Shown here in pieces: positions 53,000 to 60,386 of a stretch of DNA of 64,000 nt. The stretch comes from Halobaculum saliterrae (GTDB lineage Archaea > Halobacteriota > Halobacteria > Halobacteriales > Haloferacaceae): assembly GCF_009831625.1 (NCBI RefSeq), contig NZ_WUUS01000006.1, forward strand, positions 62,001-126,000, written 5' to 3'. Every line of letters begins with the position of its first letter. The first letter of the stretch is position 1. The translations under genes and the position numbers were made by a program. The notes below the pieces were generated by a model. It was given only the letters and a program-made list of their open reading frames with translations, was not told the origin of the DNA and did no database searches.

Positions 53000-53533
53000 T
53001 TACGCGAACTTCTCGTCGTAGAGGTCCTGGGCGTGCTCGATCGCGTCCATCGCGGCCCGCTTGTCCTCCCAGCCCAGCGTCTCGACCTCCTTGCCCTCCT
53101 CGAGGTTCTTGTAGGTCTCGAAGAACTCGTCGATCTCGTCGAGCTGCTGTTGCGGGATGTCCTCGAGGTCCACGATGTGGTCGTACCGCGGGTCCTCGGT
53201 GGGGACGGCGATCACCTTGTCGTCCTGCTCGCCGTCGTCGTCCATCTTCATCAGGGCGACCGGACGGGCCTCGATGACGCAGCCGGGGAACGTCGCGTCC
53301 TCGACGAGCACCAGCACGTCGAAGGGGTCCTCGTCGTCGTAGTACGACTGCGGGATGAACCCGTAGTCCGAGGGGTAGTGGACGTTCGAGTGGAGGACGC
53401 GATCGAGCATCACGCCCGGGATGTCCTTGTCGTACTCGTACTTGTTGCGCTCGCCCTTCAGGCACTCCACGACCGCATAGATCTCCTCGGGGGCGTTCGG
53501 CCCCGTCTCGAGGTCTTCCCAGAGGTTCGTCAT
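53000..53533 (-). CDS. ppa: inorganic pyrophosphatase
   Basis: This 177-residue soluble family I enzyme hydrolyses pyrophosphate. Active-site marks are GERNKYEYDKD (about residue 27), HYPSDYGFIPQSYYDDEDPFDVLV with the metal aspartates (about 52-75) and DPRYDHIVDL. Length is normal. A TATA-like element is seen about 27 nt upstream on the minus strand (gccttt near 53560). It is next to rosR, as in H. salinarum by memory. Confidence 0.96.
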   Translation of the reverse strand: MTNLWEDLETGPNAPEEIYAVVECLKGERNKYEYDKDIPGVMLDRVLHSNVHYPSDYGFIPQSYYDDEDPFDVLVLVEDATFPGCVIEARPVALMKMDDDGEQDDKVIAVPTEDPRYDHIVDLEDIPQQQLDEIDEFFETYKNLEEGKEVETLGWEDKRAAMDAIEHAQDLYDEKFA

Positions 53534-53859
53534 GCGCCCGACGGTTCCGTCAACGCGAGCAAAGGCCTTTCGGCACGCGGTGGCGACGGGGATCGGCGCC
53601 GCCTCCGACGACGATCCCGGGCCCGACCGCGCGGTCGGACCGCGGTACTCTTCGTGGAGGCCGTAGATCCGACTGACCGAATATAGTCGGCCGAACCCTT
53701 ATTTGTGTCACCGGTCTTCACTGATCACGGTCGGTAGACGATCCGGGGGGATGAGATTCTCGGATCACTCGAATAGTGGCTTCTCAAGCTCTCTACGTGG
53801 AGAATATCCTTTCTGGTTGGCAACAATTAAATACTCCCGTGACCTCCCACCGAGTGACC
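53534..53859. other. intergenic region between ppa and rosR with candidate regulatory sites
   Basis: This 326-base stretch is free of coding potential and becomes AT-richer towards rosR. It contains an inverted repeat CCGACT (53669) with AGTCGG (53685), a possible distal TATA cccttattt (53696-53704) and the proximal TATA attaaata (53826-53833). The divergent ppa promoter is at the left end. Confidence 0.6.
53826..53833 (+). promoter_or_regulatory. TATA box of rosR
   Basis: The element attaaata lies 30 nt upstream of the ATG at 53860. It supports that start over the upstream in-frame codon at 53776 and a leader of only a few bases. Confidence 0.65.
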
Positions 53860-54225
53860 ATGTCAGAGGCACAATCGAAAACGGAAGTGGTCGACATCGC
53901 GCGGGACCTCACCGCGTTCCAGCAGAACATCCTCGTCATCCTCTCGGAGGAGGCGATGTACGGGCTCGCGATCAAACGCGAACTCGAGAGCTACTACGAC
54001 GCCGAGGTCAACCACGGCCGGCTCTACCCCAACCTCGACGACCTCGTCGAGCTCGACCTGGTCGAGAAGAGCGAACTCGACAAGCGGACGAACCAGTACG
54101 AGCTCACCGAGACGGGCCGAAAGGCCGTGCTCGACCGCCTGAACTGGGTCGTCGGTCGGTACGTCACCGACGAGTCGCGTGCGGACGACCTCCGCACGCT
54201 CGTCGACGACGCGCTCGACGCGTAG
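53860..54225 (+). CDS. rosR: PadR-family regulator RosR
   Basis: This 121-residue winged-helix protein (MSEAQSKTEVVDIARDLT) has LTAFQQNILVILSEEAMYGLAIKRELESYY and the wing HGRLYPNLDDLVELDLVEKSE, typical of PadR regulators. It matches my memory of RosR from Halobacterium, a regulator of the response to reactive oxygen. Neighbour order (ppa upstream, RNase HI and TFB downstream) also agrees with that genome. It likely binds DNA as a dimer through the winged helix. The start agrees with the TATA box 30 nt upstream. Confidence 0.88.
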   Translation: MSEAQSKTEVVDIARDLTAFQQNILVILSEEAMYGLAIKRELESYYDAEVNHGRLYPNLDDLVELDLVEKSELDKRTNQYELTETGRKAVLDRLNWVVGRYVTDESRADDLRTLVDDALDA

Positions 54226-54306
54226 ACCGACGAACGGACGCACAGGCCGACGAACACGGTTCACCGGATCGAACCGAACCTCGCGGGCGTCACCGCCCGG
54301 ACGGGT

Positions 54307-54987
54307 CTACAAGGGAGTCCGCTCGTCCGCGGCGTCGAAGACGTACCGCAGCGACGCTCGAACGGCGTCGCGTTGTTCTTCGGACGGCCACGTGTTGCGG
54401 GGGAAGTACTCGTCGAGGAACTCCTGAACCTCGTCGGCGTCGGCGGAGTCCATCGGCCGCGCGTAGTGGTTCCCCATGAAGTCGGCGAACGCCCGGGCGT
54501 TCGCGGCGTGGACCTCGTCGTGTTCCTCGGCGACCCGCTCGACCAGTTCGCCGTTGTGTTCCTCGACCTCGCTCCAGTCGTCGGGGTCGCCCGCTCCCGA
54601 CAGCGACACCTCGACGGCGCGGTCGGTGTCGTCGATGCGGTCGATCTGCACCGTTCCGCCCTCGATCCACTCGTCCGGGTGGCACACGAGCGTGTCGTCG
54701 TCCTCGCGAACGCGAGCCGTGAAGCCGTGGTCGGCGAGCCGCTCGGCGCGGTCCTCGCGGTAGGCCTCCGCCTCCGACTCGTCGACGGCCTCGCGGGCCA
54801 GGCGGGTGAGTCGCTCGGCGGCGTCCACGGTCGGCTTCGGAAGCTCCTCGTTCCACCCGTCGTCGCTCGGGTCGACGTCGTCGTGTTCGGGACCGTCGCC
54901 CTCGGCGCCGTCGAACCCGACGTCGTCCGGGTGCTCGTCGGTCGATGCCGCTCGCGTCGTGTCGGTGGTGTCCTCTGCGTCGTCCAT
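54307..54987 (-). CDS. conserved haloarchaeal acidic protein next to rnhA
   Basis: This 226-residue protein begins with an acidic low-complexity stretch (about 55 residues). A globular part with charged helices (VDAAERLTRLAREAVDESE, about 53-71), a beta-rich middle and a C-terminal helical portion with NHYARPMDSADADEVQEFL follow. No catalytic residues are identifiable. One base separates its start from the RNase HI stop, so they are likely co-transcribed and possibly functionally linked. A DUF-type family confined to haloarchaea is likely, but I cannot name it with confidence. Confidence 0.75.
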   Translation of the reverse strand: MDDAEDTTDTTRAASTDEHPDDVGFDGAEGDGPEHDDVDPSDDGWNEELPKPTVDAAERLTRLAREAVDESEAEAYREDRAERLADHGFTARVREDDDTLVCHPDEWIEGGTVQIDRIDDTDRAVEVSLSGAGDPDDWSEVEEHNGELVERVAEEHDEVHAANARAFADFMGNHYARPMDSADADEVQEFLDEYFPRNTWPSEEQRDAVRASLRYVFDAADERTPL

Positions 54988-54988
54988 T

Positions 54989-55579
54989 TCAGCCCTCGAA
55001 CGCCTCGTTCGCCAACTCGTCGGCGCGCTCGTTTATCTCCCTCGGGACGTGCTCGATGCTCCAGCGGTCCAACCGCTCCAGCAACTCCAACGCCCGAACG
55101 CGTCGGTTCCGGAGGCCGGGATCGTTCACGTTCCACTCCCCGCGGATCTGCTTGACGACCAGCTGCGAGTCGCCGCGCACGTCGGCCTCGTCGAGACCGT
55201 AATCGACTGCCGCCTCCAGCGCGCGGATCAGCGCCTCGTACTCCGCCTTGTTGTTGGTCGTGTCGTCGATCCGCCCGCTCCCCTCGGCGACGACGCCGTC
55301 GCCCGTGACGATCGCCCAGCCGACGGCCGCGGGGCCGGGGTTGCCTCGGGAGGCGCCGTCGAAGTAGACGTGCCCCCGGCCGCCCCCCTCGCGGACGAGC
55401 GCGGCGAGTCGCTGGGGATCTCCCCCTTGAACGACGACCTTGTCGTCGTACGCCACCGCGACGGCCCCGTCGCGCTCGGCGCGCCAGCGTTCGTGGTCGG
55501 TGTTGCCCGCGACCACCTCGACGCCCGCGTCCGTCAACCGCCCGCGGGCCGCCTCGGGATCGCAGTCGATGACCGGCAT
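54989..55579 (-). CDS. rnhA: ribonuclease HI
   Basis: This 196-residue enzyme removes RNA from RNA-DNA hybrids. The catalytic acidic residues are visible: FDGASRGNPG (first Asp), NNKAEYEALIRAL (Glu), GDSQLVVKQI (Asp) and NERADELANEA (last Asp). An N-terminal extension (about 65 residues, MPVIDCDPEAAR) precedes the domain. From memory it matches the archaeal RNase HI encoded next to a TFB in H. salinarum. Start taken at ATG 55579; a longer in-frame start at 55627 would add 16 residues. Confidence 0.93.
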   Translation of the reverse strand: MPVIDCDPEAARGRLTDAGVEVVAGNTDHERWRAERDGAVAVAYDDKVVVQGGDPQRLAALVREGGGRGHVYFDGASRGNPGPAAVGWAIVTGDGVVAEGSGRIDDTTNNKAEYEALIRALEAAVDYGLDEADVRGDSQLVVKQIRGEWNVNDPGLRNRRVRALELLERLDRWSIEHVPREINERADELANEAFEG

Positions 55580-55664
55580 ACCGATCGGTGGCGGCCGACG
55601 GGGAGAAAGCGTTGCCATCGGGACCAACGCTTAACTGTACTGCGAGAGACACGTAATAAGTACG

Positions 55665-56672
55665 ATGTCAGGCCCCACCCGTCAGCGAGACGAACGCGAG
55701 CGACGGCAGTGGACCGGCGACGCGCGCGCCGGGGAGTCGGAGTCGACCGGCGCGGACGAGCGAACCGACGACGGCGACGAGATCGACCTCGAGGACCTCG
55801 ACGAGGAGGACCTCGTTCGCACGGCCGACGGCGAGTTGATGCACGAGCCGACGGGGCTCATCGTCGAGGAGGACCACGTCGACCGAGGGCCGGAGTGGCG
55901 GGCGTTCAATCACTCCGAGCGGCAGTCGAAGTCCCGCGTCGGCGCCCCGGTGACCGAGACGATGCACGACAAGGGGCTCACGACCACCATCGACTGGAAG
56001 GACAAGGACGCCTACGGCCGCTCGCTGTCCTCGGAGAAGCGTTCCCAGATGCACCGCCTCCGCAAGTGGCAGGAGCGCATCCGCACCAAGGATGCCGGCG
56101 AGCGCAACCTCCAGTTCGCCCTCTCGGAGATCGACCGCATGGCCTCCGCGCTGGGCGTCCCCCGTTCGGTCCGCGAGGTCGCATCCGTCATCTACCGCCG
56201 CGCGCTCAAGGAGGACCTCATCCGCGGCCGCTCCATCGAGGGCGTCGCCACGGCGACGCTGTACGCCGCCTGTCGAAAGGAGGGCATCCCTCGCTCGCTG
56301 GAGGAGATATCCGAGGTCTCGCGCGTCGAGCGCAAGGAGATCGGGCGGACCTATCGCTACGTCTCCCAGGAACTCGGGCTGGAGATGAAGCCGGTCGACC
56401 CCAAGCAGTACGTCCCCCGGTTCAGCTCGGAACTCGACCTCAGCGAGGAGGTCAAATCGAAGGCCAACGAGATCATCGAGACGACCGCAGAGCAGGGACT
56501 GCTGTCCGGGAAGTCGCCCACAGGCTTCGCCGCCGCCGCGATCTACGCCGCCTCGCTGTTGTGCAACGAGAAGAAGACCCAGCGCGAGGTCGCCGACGTC
56601 GCGCAGGTCACCGAGGTCACCATCCGAAACCGCTATCAGGAACAGATCGAGGCGATGGGCATCCACGGCTGA
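55665..56672 (+). CDS. tfb: transcription initiation factor TFB lacking zinc-ribbon cysteines
   Basis: This 335-residue TFIIB-like factor has the linker and reader motifs (GPEWRAF, residue 75 onward, [18 protein letters not shown]) and two cyclin repeats (about 140-230 and 235-330), all well preserved. The N-terminal zinc ribbon is missing its cysteines: the region aligning with CPEC and CxxC reads EDLD and HEPT (about residues 43-46 and 60-63). No cysteine occurs before the cyclin repeats. From memory its position matches tfbG of H. salinarum. It may still bind the TBP-promoter complex, but its polymerase-docking ribbon should fold differently. Confidence 0.92.
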   Translation: MSGPTRQRDERERRQWTGDARAGESESTGADERTDDGDEIDLEDLDEEDLVRTADGELMHEPTGLIVEEDHVDRGPEWRAFNHSERQSKSRVGAPVTETMHDKGLTTTIDWKDKDAYGRSLSSEKRSQMHRLRKWQERIRTKDAGERNLQFALSEIDRMASALGVPRSVREVASVIYRRALKEDLIRGRSIEGVATATLYAACRKEGIPRSLEEISEVSRVERKEIGRTYRYVSQELGLEMKPVDPKQYVPRFSSELDLSEEVKSKANEIIETTAEQGLLSGKSPTGFAAAAIYAASLLCNEKKTQREVADVAQVTEVTIRNRYQEQIEAMGIHG

Positions 56673-56754
56673 GGCGGTCGTCGACTCGACAGCGACGTAC
56701 TCCCGCCCGCGCCTTCGCGGCGCCGCGAACGTTTTTGTCGGATACCGGAACCAC

Positions 56755-56945
56755 CCCCACCGTGACCTGACAGTCGTCGCGCGACGGTCAGCGGGTGTGG
56801 GGCCGCGCAGGCCTCGGCGCGGACGGCGTGAGCCGTGCGCGCGTGCGGTCACTCGTCGCGTGTCGCGTCCCTTGCCGGCCCCGCGCGGGCCGCCCCGGCG
56901 ACGCACCGACCGCCTGTTAACCATCTCCTGAGCGTAGCGGCTGTC
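56755..56945 (+). ncRNA. candidate structured non-coding RNA
   Basis: This 330-base gap between tfb and nreA contains no credible reading frame. It has a T-rich TATA-like element gtttttgt (56731-56738) and several strong hairpins in a row: 56754-56802 (outer CCCCCACC with GGTGTGGGG, inner CTGAC with GTCAG), 56803-56822 (CCGCGC with GCGCGG), 56823-56836 (ACGGC-GTGA-GCCGT with a GNRA-type tetraloop) and 56876-56892 (CGGCCC with GGGCCG). No match to SRP RNA, RNase P RNA, tRNA or box C/D patterns was seen. The ends are approximate. Confidence 0.45.
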
Positions 56946-57004
56946 AGCAGTGACGACCGCGCGGGGAACGTTCATGTCCGCGGAGCGGCTACGCCGACCC
57001 GACC

Positions 57005-58279
57005 GTGAAGCTGGACGACTACGTCGAGTTCGAGGCGAACGACCGGGCCGAGCGCCGACGGCTCGCACAGGAGAAGTCCTACGAGCTGATGGACCACCTC
57101 GAGTCGTTCCAGCACCGCTTCGACGAGGCGACCGGCGGCGACTCCGTGTTCGGCTCCGTCTCGCCGTCCATCTTCGTCGGGTCGTCGAACTACCCGAACC
57201 TCTCGACCGGCTTGCTCTCGCCGGTCGGCCACGAGGACGACGCCGCGACCTACGAGACCAGCGGGGCGTGGTACGAGGAGGGCGTCTCCATCTCGGACGT
57301 CTTCGAGCGGCGCACCTCGCTGTTGAACTCGACCCAGGGAGTCGACGCCCGCGAGGCCGGGTCCGTCCACGACGCGTGGGACGGGTTCCTCGGCGTCCAG
57401 CGCGAGGTCGCCATCGCCGACCGCCCGGTCGACGTCGAGGTGTTCCTCGACGATGGCCCCGACATCGACTACGACGTCTCGCCCGACGACGTCGCGACGC
57501 CGACCGGGCCGAGAGCTCGGGCGGCCGGCGCGGATCTGACCGAGAATCCCCACGTCCCGCGACCGGTGAAGAAGACGCTGGAGGACGACGACTGGCGCGC
57601 CGAGGGGGCGATGAACTACCTCTACCGCCGGGGGTTCGATGTGTACGACATCAACACCGTCCTCTCGGCGGGCGCGCTGGGTCGGGGCGACCAGCGACGG
57701 CTGGTTCCGACGCGGTGGTCGATCACCGCCGTCGACGACACGATCGGCAAGTACCTCCGGGGAACGATCCGCGACCGTCGGAGCATCGATACCGTGCAGG
57801 TGTGGCGAAACGAATACCTCGGCAACGCGTTCTGGGTGGTCCTCGCGCCCGGCGACTGGGAGTTCGAGCTGGTCGAGATCAAGTCGCCGGGGAGCATCTG
57901 GCACCCCGACCCCGAGGGCGACACCTACCTCTCGTCGGCCCACGAGAACCGCGAGGGCCGCACGCGATACGTCGACGAGACCGCCGGCGCGTACTACGCC
58001 TCTCGATTCGGCGTGCTGGAGCACCTCTCGGAACGCGGCCGACAGGCGAAGGTACTCGTCATCCGGCACGTCTCCGACGACTACTGGGGACCCGTCGGCG
58101 TCTGGCAGGTGCGCGAGAGCGTCCGCAACGCGTTCCGGGGGGAACACGGGGAGGCCGAGACGTTCGAGGCCGCCGTTCGGGGGGTGAGCGAACAGCTCCC
58201 GGTGTCGCTCGCGCGGCTCCGCAAGAAGTCCACGATGGTCGCGGGGCTCCAGTCGAGCCTCGCGGACTGGACGACGTAG
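57005..58279 (+). CDS. nreA: DNA repair protein NreA
   Basis: This 424-residue protein is the archaeal repair factor family Nre. It has SVSPSIFVGSSNYPNLSTG near residue 52, LLNSTQGVDAREAGSVHD, NPHVPRPVKKTLEDDDW, LVPTRWSITAVDDTIGKYLRG and VRESVRNAFRGEHG. The C-terminal LQSSLADW is a weak PCNA-interaction (PIP)-like motif. Its usual N-terminal cysteine pairs are not present here. GTG start at 57005. It likely acts in DNA repair linked to PCNA. Confidence 0.93.
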   Translation: MKLDDYVEFEANDRAERRRLAQEKSYELMDHLESFQHRFDEATGGDSVFGSVSPSIFVGSSNYPNLSTGLLSPVGHEDDAATYETSGAWYEEGVSISDVFERRTSLLNSTQGVDAREAGSVHDAWDGFLGVQREVAIADRPVDVEVFLDDGPDIDYDVSPDDVATPTGPRARAAGADLTENPHVPRPVKKTLEDDDWRAEGAMNYLYRRGFDVYDINTVLSAGALGRGDQRRLVPTRWSITAVDDTIGKYLRGTIRDRRSIDTVQVWRNEYLGNAFWVVLAPGDWEFELVEIKSPGSIWHPDPEGDTYLSSAHENREGRTRYVDETAGAYYASRFGVLEHLSERGRQAKVLVIRHVSDDYWGPVGVWQVRESVRNAFRGEHGEAETFEAAVRGVSEQLPVSLARLRKKSTMVAGLQSSLADWTT

Positions 58280-58339
58280 GCGACGACGACCGTATCGGCC
58301 TCCCCTATCGTTAGGTGCCGTCGCCGCCACGTGAGGAGT

Positions 58340-58642
58340 ATGGTCCCTCTCTTCGGCGGCGTCCCCGGCGGTCCCGAACTACTGATCATCCTGCTCGTCC
58401 TGTTGCTGCTGTTCGGCGGGACCGCGGTGCTGCTGCTCGTCGGCGTCGGGGGACTACGGCTCCTCGGTGACGCTGGCGGCGCCGACGACGAGCGGATCGC
58501 GGAACTCGAGCGGGAACTCGCGGAGACGCGCGAGGAACTGGCCGAACTGCGCGGGGAGCACGAGTCCGGACCGAACGACGACAACAGCGGTGATGACCAC
58601 CCCGGCGGGGAGGGCGACTACGGGGACTCGAGGTCGGTGTAG
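58340..58642 (+). CDS. TatA-like N-terminal membrane protein
   Basis: This 100-residue protein begins MVPLFGGVPGGPELLIIL, an N-terminal helix strikingly like that of TatA. In TatA an FG hinge is followed by an amphipathic helix with charged residues; here it is followed by a second hydrophobic stretch (GTAVLLLVGVGGLRLLG), then a charged coiled coil (IAELERELAETREELAELRGE) and an acidic tail. It may be a diverged TatA paralogue or an unrelated small membrane protein. ATG 58340 is preferred over GTG 58331. Confidence 0.68.
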   Translation: MVPLFGGVPGGPELLIILLVLLLLFGGTAVLLLVGVGGLRLLGDAGGADDERIAELERELAETREELAELRGEHESGPNDDNSGDDHPGGEGDYGDSRSV

Positions 58643-58765
58643 GCCGCGCCGACCATCCCGCCCGTCCCCTCGATGACGGCGCCCATCTCCCCCCGTGGGC
58701 GTCGTTCCCAAGCAGCCGGGCGATACGGATGATCGAGGCGTGAACCCGGCAGTCGCTTCGGGTCG

Positions 58766-59059
58766 TTACTCCGCGGTCCGGACCGGCCCGCGTCCGACCT
58801 CGTTCTCGACGGCGTCGACGAACGTCTGGCGGCGGTCGAAGTAGGTGATGTCGACCTCGCTCAGCACGTCGGAGAGCTCCCGCGGACCGTCGGGCGTGCG
58901 GATGGTCGCGTCTCCCTCCTTGTCGAGCACCGCCGATCGCTCCTGCGGCCACGTGAGCCGCGAGGCGACGCGCGCCAGCGGTGCGCCCTCGACCGTCGGA
59001 CCCTCGCCGAGTTCGACGGCGGGTTCCTCCTCCTCCTCGGGTTCGTCGTCGTCAGCCAT
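58766..59059 (-). CDS. small conserved haloarchaeal protein (possibly DUF5789-type)
   Basis: This 97-residue protein has an acidic start (MADDDEPEEEEEPAVELGEG), then a segment with LARVASRLTWPQERSAV, TIRTPDGPRELSDVL and DITYFDRRQTFVDAV, a pattern I associate with a haloarchaeal DUF5789-type family. It has no cysteine and no catalytic motif. It is a lone gene between small divergent genes. Function is unknown. Confidence 0.75.
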   Translation of the reverse strand: MADDDEPEEEEEPAVELGEGPTVEGAPLARVASRLTWPQERSAVLDKEGDATIRTPDGPRELSDVLSEVDITYFDRRQTFVDAVENEVGRGPVRTAE

Positions 59060-59242
59060 GTCTTCGGATTCGCCGAGGGTCCGCCTAATCCTTTCGGAGC
59101 GCCGCTGCGGGTCGGCTCCCGAGCCCCGCGGTCGGGGCTGGCTCGACCGCCCCCGATCGCAGCCGAACCGGTGGACCGAACGGACACCGTCATGCCGATG
59201 TCTGACGCATCCTTTTAACTGATCGTGATATAACAGGGGTGT

Positions 59243-60286
59243 ATGAGCAGCCTCGCCGAGGTCTACGAGGGGCAAGTCGGCGAGTACGCCAGCCTCCGGC
59301 GGCTGTATCTCGGCGTCGGACTGTTCTCGCTGGGTGCGCTCCTCGTCGTCGTCGGGATCGTGATCGCGGCGACGGACCTGACGACGGCGACGCTCGGCTG
59401 GACCCTCGGTCAGGCGCGCGAGACCGCGGGAATCCTCGCGGGACTCGGCGTTCCGGCGACGTTCCTCGGCGTGCTGGTCGTGATGCCGACGAGCCGTCGG
59501 ACGCGGGCGGCCGCCGTCGTCGGCGCGGGGGTGGCCGTCCTCGGCGTGGCGCTGTTCGCCCACGCGTACCCGTGTCACTGGTCGGGCGCGCGCTGCGTCG
59601 GGGAGTACGCCGACCTGACCCTCCCGACGGCGGGCGTGTACTTCCTCGGGGCGTTCACCACGTTCTGGTGTCTGTTCACCGGCGTCGCGAACTTCAAGGC
59701 GCGAAACAACCCCGGCGGAACGGTGACCCTGGAGGTCACCCGCGAGGGCGAGACGAAGGTGATCGAGGTGCCGAAATCGACTGCCGAGGAGCTGCGTGGC
59801 GCCAAGGGCTCCACCGGAACCGTCGGCGGCGTCGGGCTCCTCGGCACCACTCCGGACGGGAGCGTCGAGACGCAGACGAACCGTTCGGAGGGCGACCAGC
59901 GCCGCGACCGGACGGCGCAGTCGGCGTCGGCGGCCGTCGGATCCGGATCCGTCGGGAACGCCGAGACGGACGCCGGAGCGGCGGCGGGCGCGGCGAGCGA
60001 CGGCGGGGCGTCGTCGTCCGACATCACCCCGCTGGCGGAGCGGCAACAGCCCGACTCGGCGCCCGGGATCGACCGCGTCGCCCCCTCGGCCGAGGGTCCC
60101 GCCGTCGAACAGTCGGCCGCCCCGGAGCGCGACACACCGCGGTCTCAGTCCCCTGGCGACTCCTACTGTGGTTCCTGTGGGCACTTCCAGTACGTTCGGA
60201 CCGACCAGGGGATGCAGCCGTACTGTGGCCTCCACGACGAACTGATGGAGGACATGGAGGCCTGCGACGACTGGCGTCCGCGCTGA
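59243..60286 (+). CDS. membrane protein with C-terminal cysteine cluster
   Basis: This 347-residue protein has four hydrophobic helices in the first 160 residues (LYLGVGLFSLGALLVVVGIV, LAGLGVPATFLGVLVVMPT and so on). A soluble Ser/Ala/Gly-rich middle follows, and a C-terminal Cys-rich motif CGSCGHFQYVRTD with PYCGLHDELMEDMEACDDW, likely zinc binding. The TATA element ttttaa at 59213-59218 lies 28 nt upstream of the ATG, consistent with leaderless expression. I do not recognise the family beyond a haloarchaeal DUF. Confidence 0.78.
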   Translation: MSSLAEVYEGQVGEYASLRRLYLGVGLFSLGALLVVVGIVIAATDLTTATLGWTLGQARETAGILAGLGVPATFLGVLVVMPTSRRTRAAAVVGAGVAVLGVALFAHAYPCHWSGARCVGEYADLTLPTAGVYFLGAFTTFWCLFTGVANFKARNNPGGTVTLEVTREGETKVIEVPKSTAEELRGAKGSTGTVGGVGLLGTTPDGSVETQTNRSEGDQRRDRTAQSASAAVGSGSVGNAETDAGAAAGAASDGGASSSDITPLAERQQPDSAPGIDRVAPSAEGPAVEQSAAPERDTPRSQSPGDSYCGSCGHFQYVRTDQGMQPYCGLHDELMEDMEACDDWRPR

Positions 60287-60386
60287 CCGGCACGAACGGT
60301 TCTCTCCTCGTCGTCTGTCCCCGTCCCGTTCGACTCCCGGCGGCTCGAACGCCTCGGTCGCGTCCGCCGATACACGAGCCCGCCGG

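Noticed and set aside
56755-56945. SRP 7S RNA, RNase P RNA or box C/D RNA identity for the structured region
   Set aside because: The conserved SRP helix 8 motif, the RNase P conserved blocks and clear C/D boxes are missing.
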